Assembly: GCF_001465595.2 (NCBI RefSeq)
Contig: NZ_CP013481.2
Coordinates: forward strand, 2,046,001-2,110,000
Reading direction: 5' to 3'
DNA: 64,000 bases
Source of the DNA: Pandoraea apista
GTDB lineage: Bacteria; Pseudomonadota; Gammaproteobacteria; Burkholderiales; Burkholderiaceae
Both the position numbers and the translations under genes were made by a program. Shown here piece after piece: positions 63,914 to 64,000 of the stretch (position 1 is its first letter; each line of letters begins with the position of its first letter). The notes under the pieces are model-generated. The model had not been told where the DNA came from. It made no database searches and saw nothing but the letters and a program-made list of their open reading frames with translations.

Positions 63914-64000
63914 ATGACATTCTTTTCGGTACTCCTCGCGCTGATCCTCGAGCAGGTGCGTGCGCTCTCCACGCAAAACCCGATCTACAACCTGATTCGC
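63914..64000 (+). CDS. CobD/CbiB-like membrane protein (start only)
   Basis: Only the first 29 residues are in the window: MTFFSVLLALILEQVRALST, then a short tail. This start is typical of the CobD/CbiB-like proteins of Burkholderiaceae, which resemble adenosylcobinamide synthases but are often annotated without activity. The assignment is tentative because most of the gene lies beyond 64000. Confidence 0.6.
   Translation, partial: MTFFSVLLALILEQVRALSTQNPIYNLIR

Overview
The window is about 64 kb of GC-rich chromosome (roughly 63% by eye). It most likely comes from a member of the Burkholderiaceae, and Pandoraea is my best guess. The basis is the order tol-pal / ybgC / 3-hydroxyisobutyrate dehydrogenase, the OmpC-type porin, the one-piece tmRNA, the rpsP-rimM-trmD-rplS operon and the general protein style. 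The genus is an inference, because no 16S or other marker lies in the window.

Layout. 1-4959: Tol-Pal envelope operon on the minus strand (ybgC, tolQ, tolR, tolA, tolB, pal, start of cpoB). 5260-10113: metabolic and regulatory genes (HIBADH-type dehydrogenase, IclR, SRPBCC protein, GcvR, phosphoribosyltransferase, TSUP exporter). 10348-18000: PAP2 phosphatase, an Mrr-like protein that has lost its nuclease motif, DUF2501, PaiB-like protein, secreted DNA/RNA nuclease, and two related small membrane proteins with a coupled secreted Cys-rich protein. 18211-19671: M20 dipeptidase.

19783-27273 is the most interesting metabolic block. It holds a class-1B dihydroorotate dehydrogenase pair (PyrD and PyrK types), a carbamoyl-amino-acid amidohydrolase, an MFS acid transporter, a small helical protein, a porin and an XRE regulator. 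Three copies of one palindrome (GTCTA-N6-TAGAC) sit before the transporter operon, the small gene and the porin. I read this as an orotate (or related cyclic ureide) uptake and breakdown regulon.

27401-28963 encodes an orphan protein with a Ser-rich N-terminus, two Tyr motifs and a proline-rich C-terminus carrying PPSY, so it is a candidate secreted effector. 29341-33263: three-subunit membrane FAD dehydrogenase (Tat-type small subunit, GMC flavoprotein, triheme cytochrome c). 33414-38263: small membrane protein, MFS transporter, LysR and LysE genes, and an Ntn hydrolase.

38291-41203 is a decayed prophage at the 3' end of ssrA (tmRNA). It is bounded by a 90-bp direct repeat and holds a P2-type portal fragment, a MORN-repeat cargo gene and a P4-type integrase broken by an in-frame amber codon and a lost C-terminus. 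After ssrA come DUF748, gph, ubiG, an RND efflux pair, alanine catabolism genes (ald, dadA, Lrp), a radical-SAM gene under an apparent LexA box, DUF2520, TM2, META/DUF4377, a sorbosone dehydrogenase-like protein, the rpsP-rimM-trmD-rplS operon, a CoA-type Nudix hydrolase and the start of a CobD/CbiB-like gene.

Start codons were chosen by hand from Shine-Dalgarno-like sequences and family lengths. Homology statements come from recognition of motifs and were not searched.
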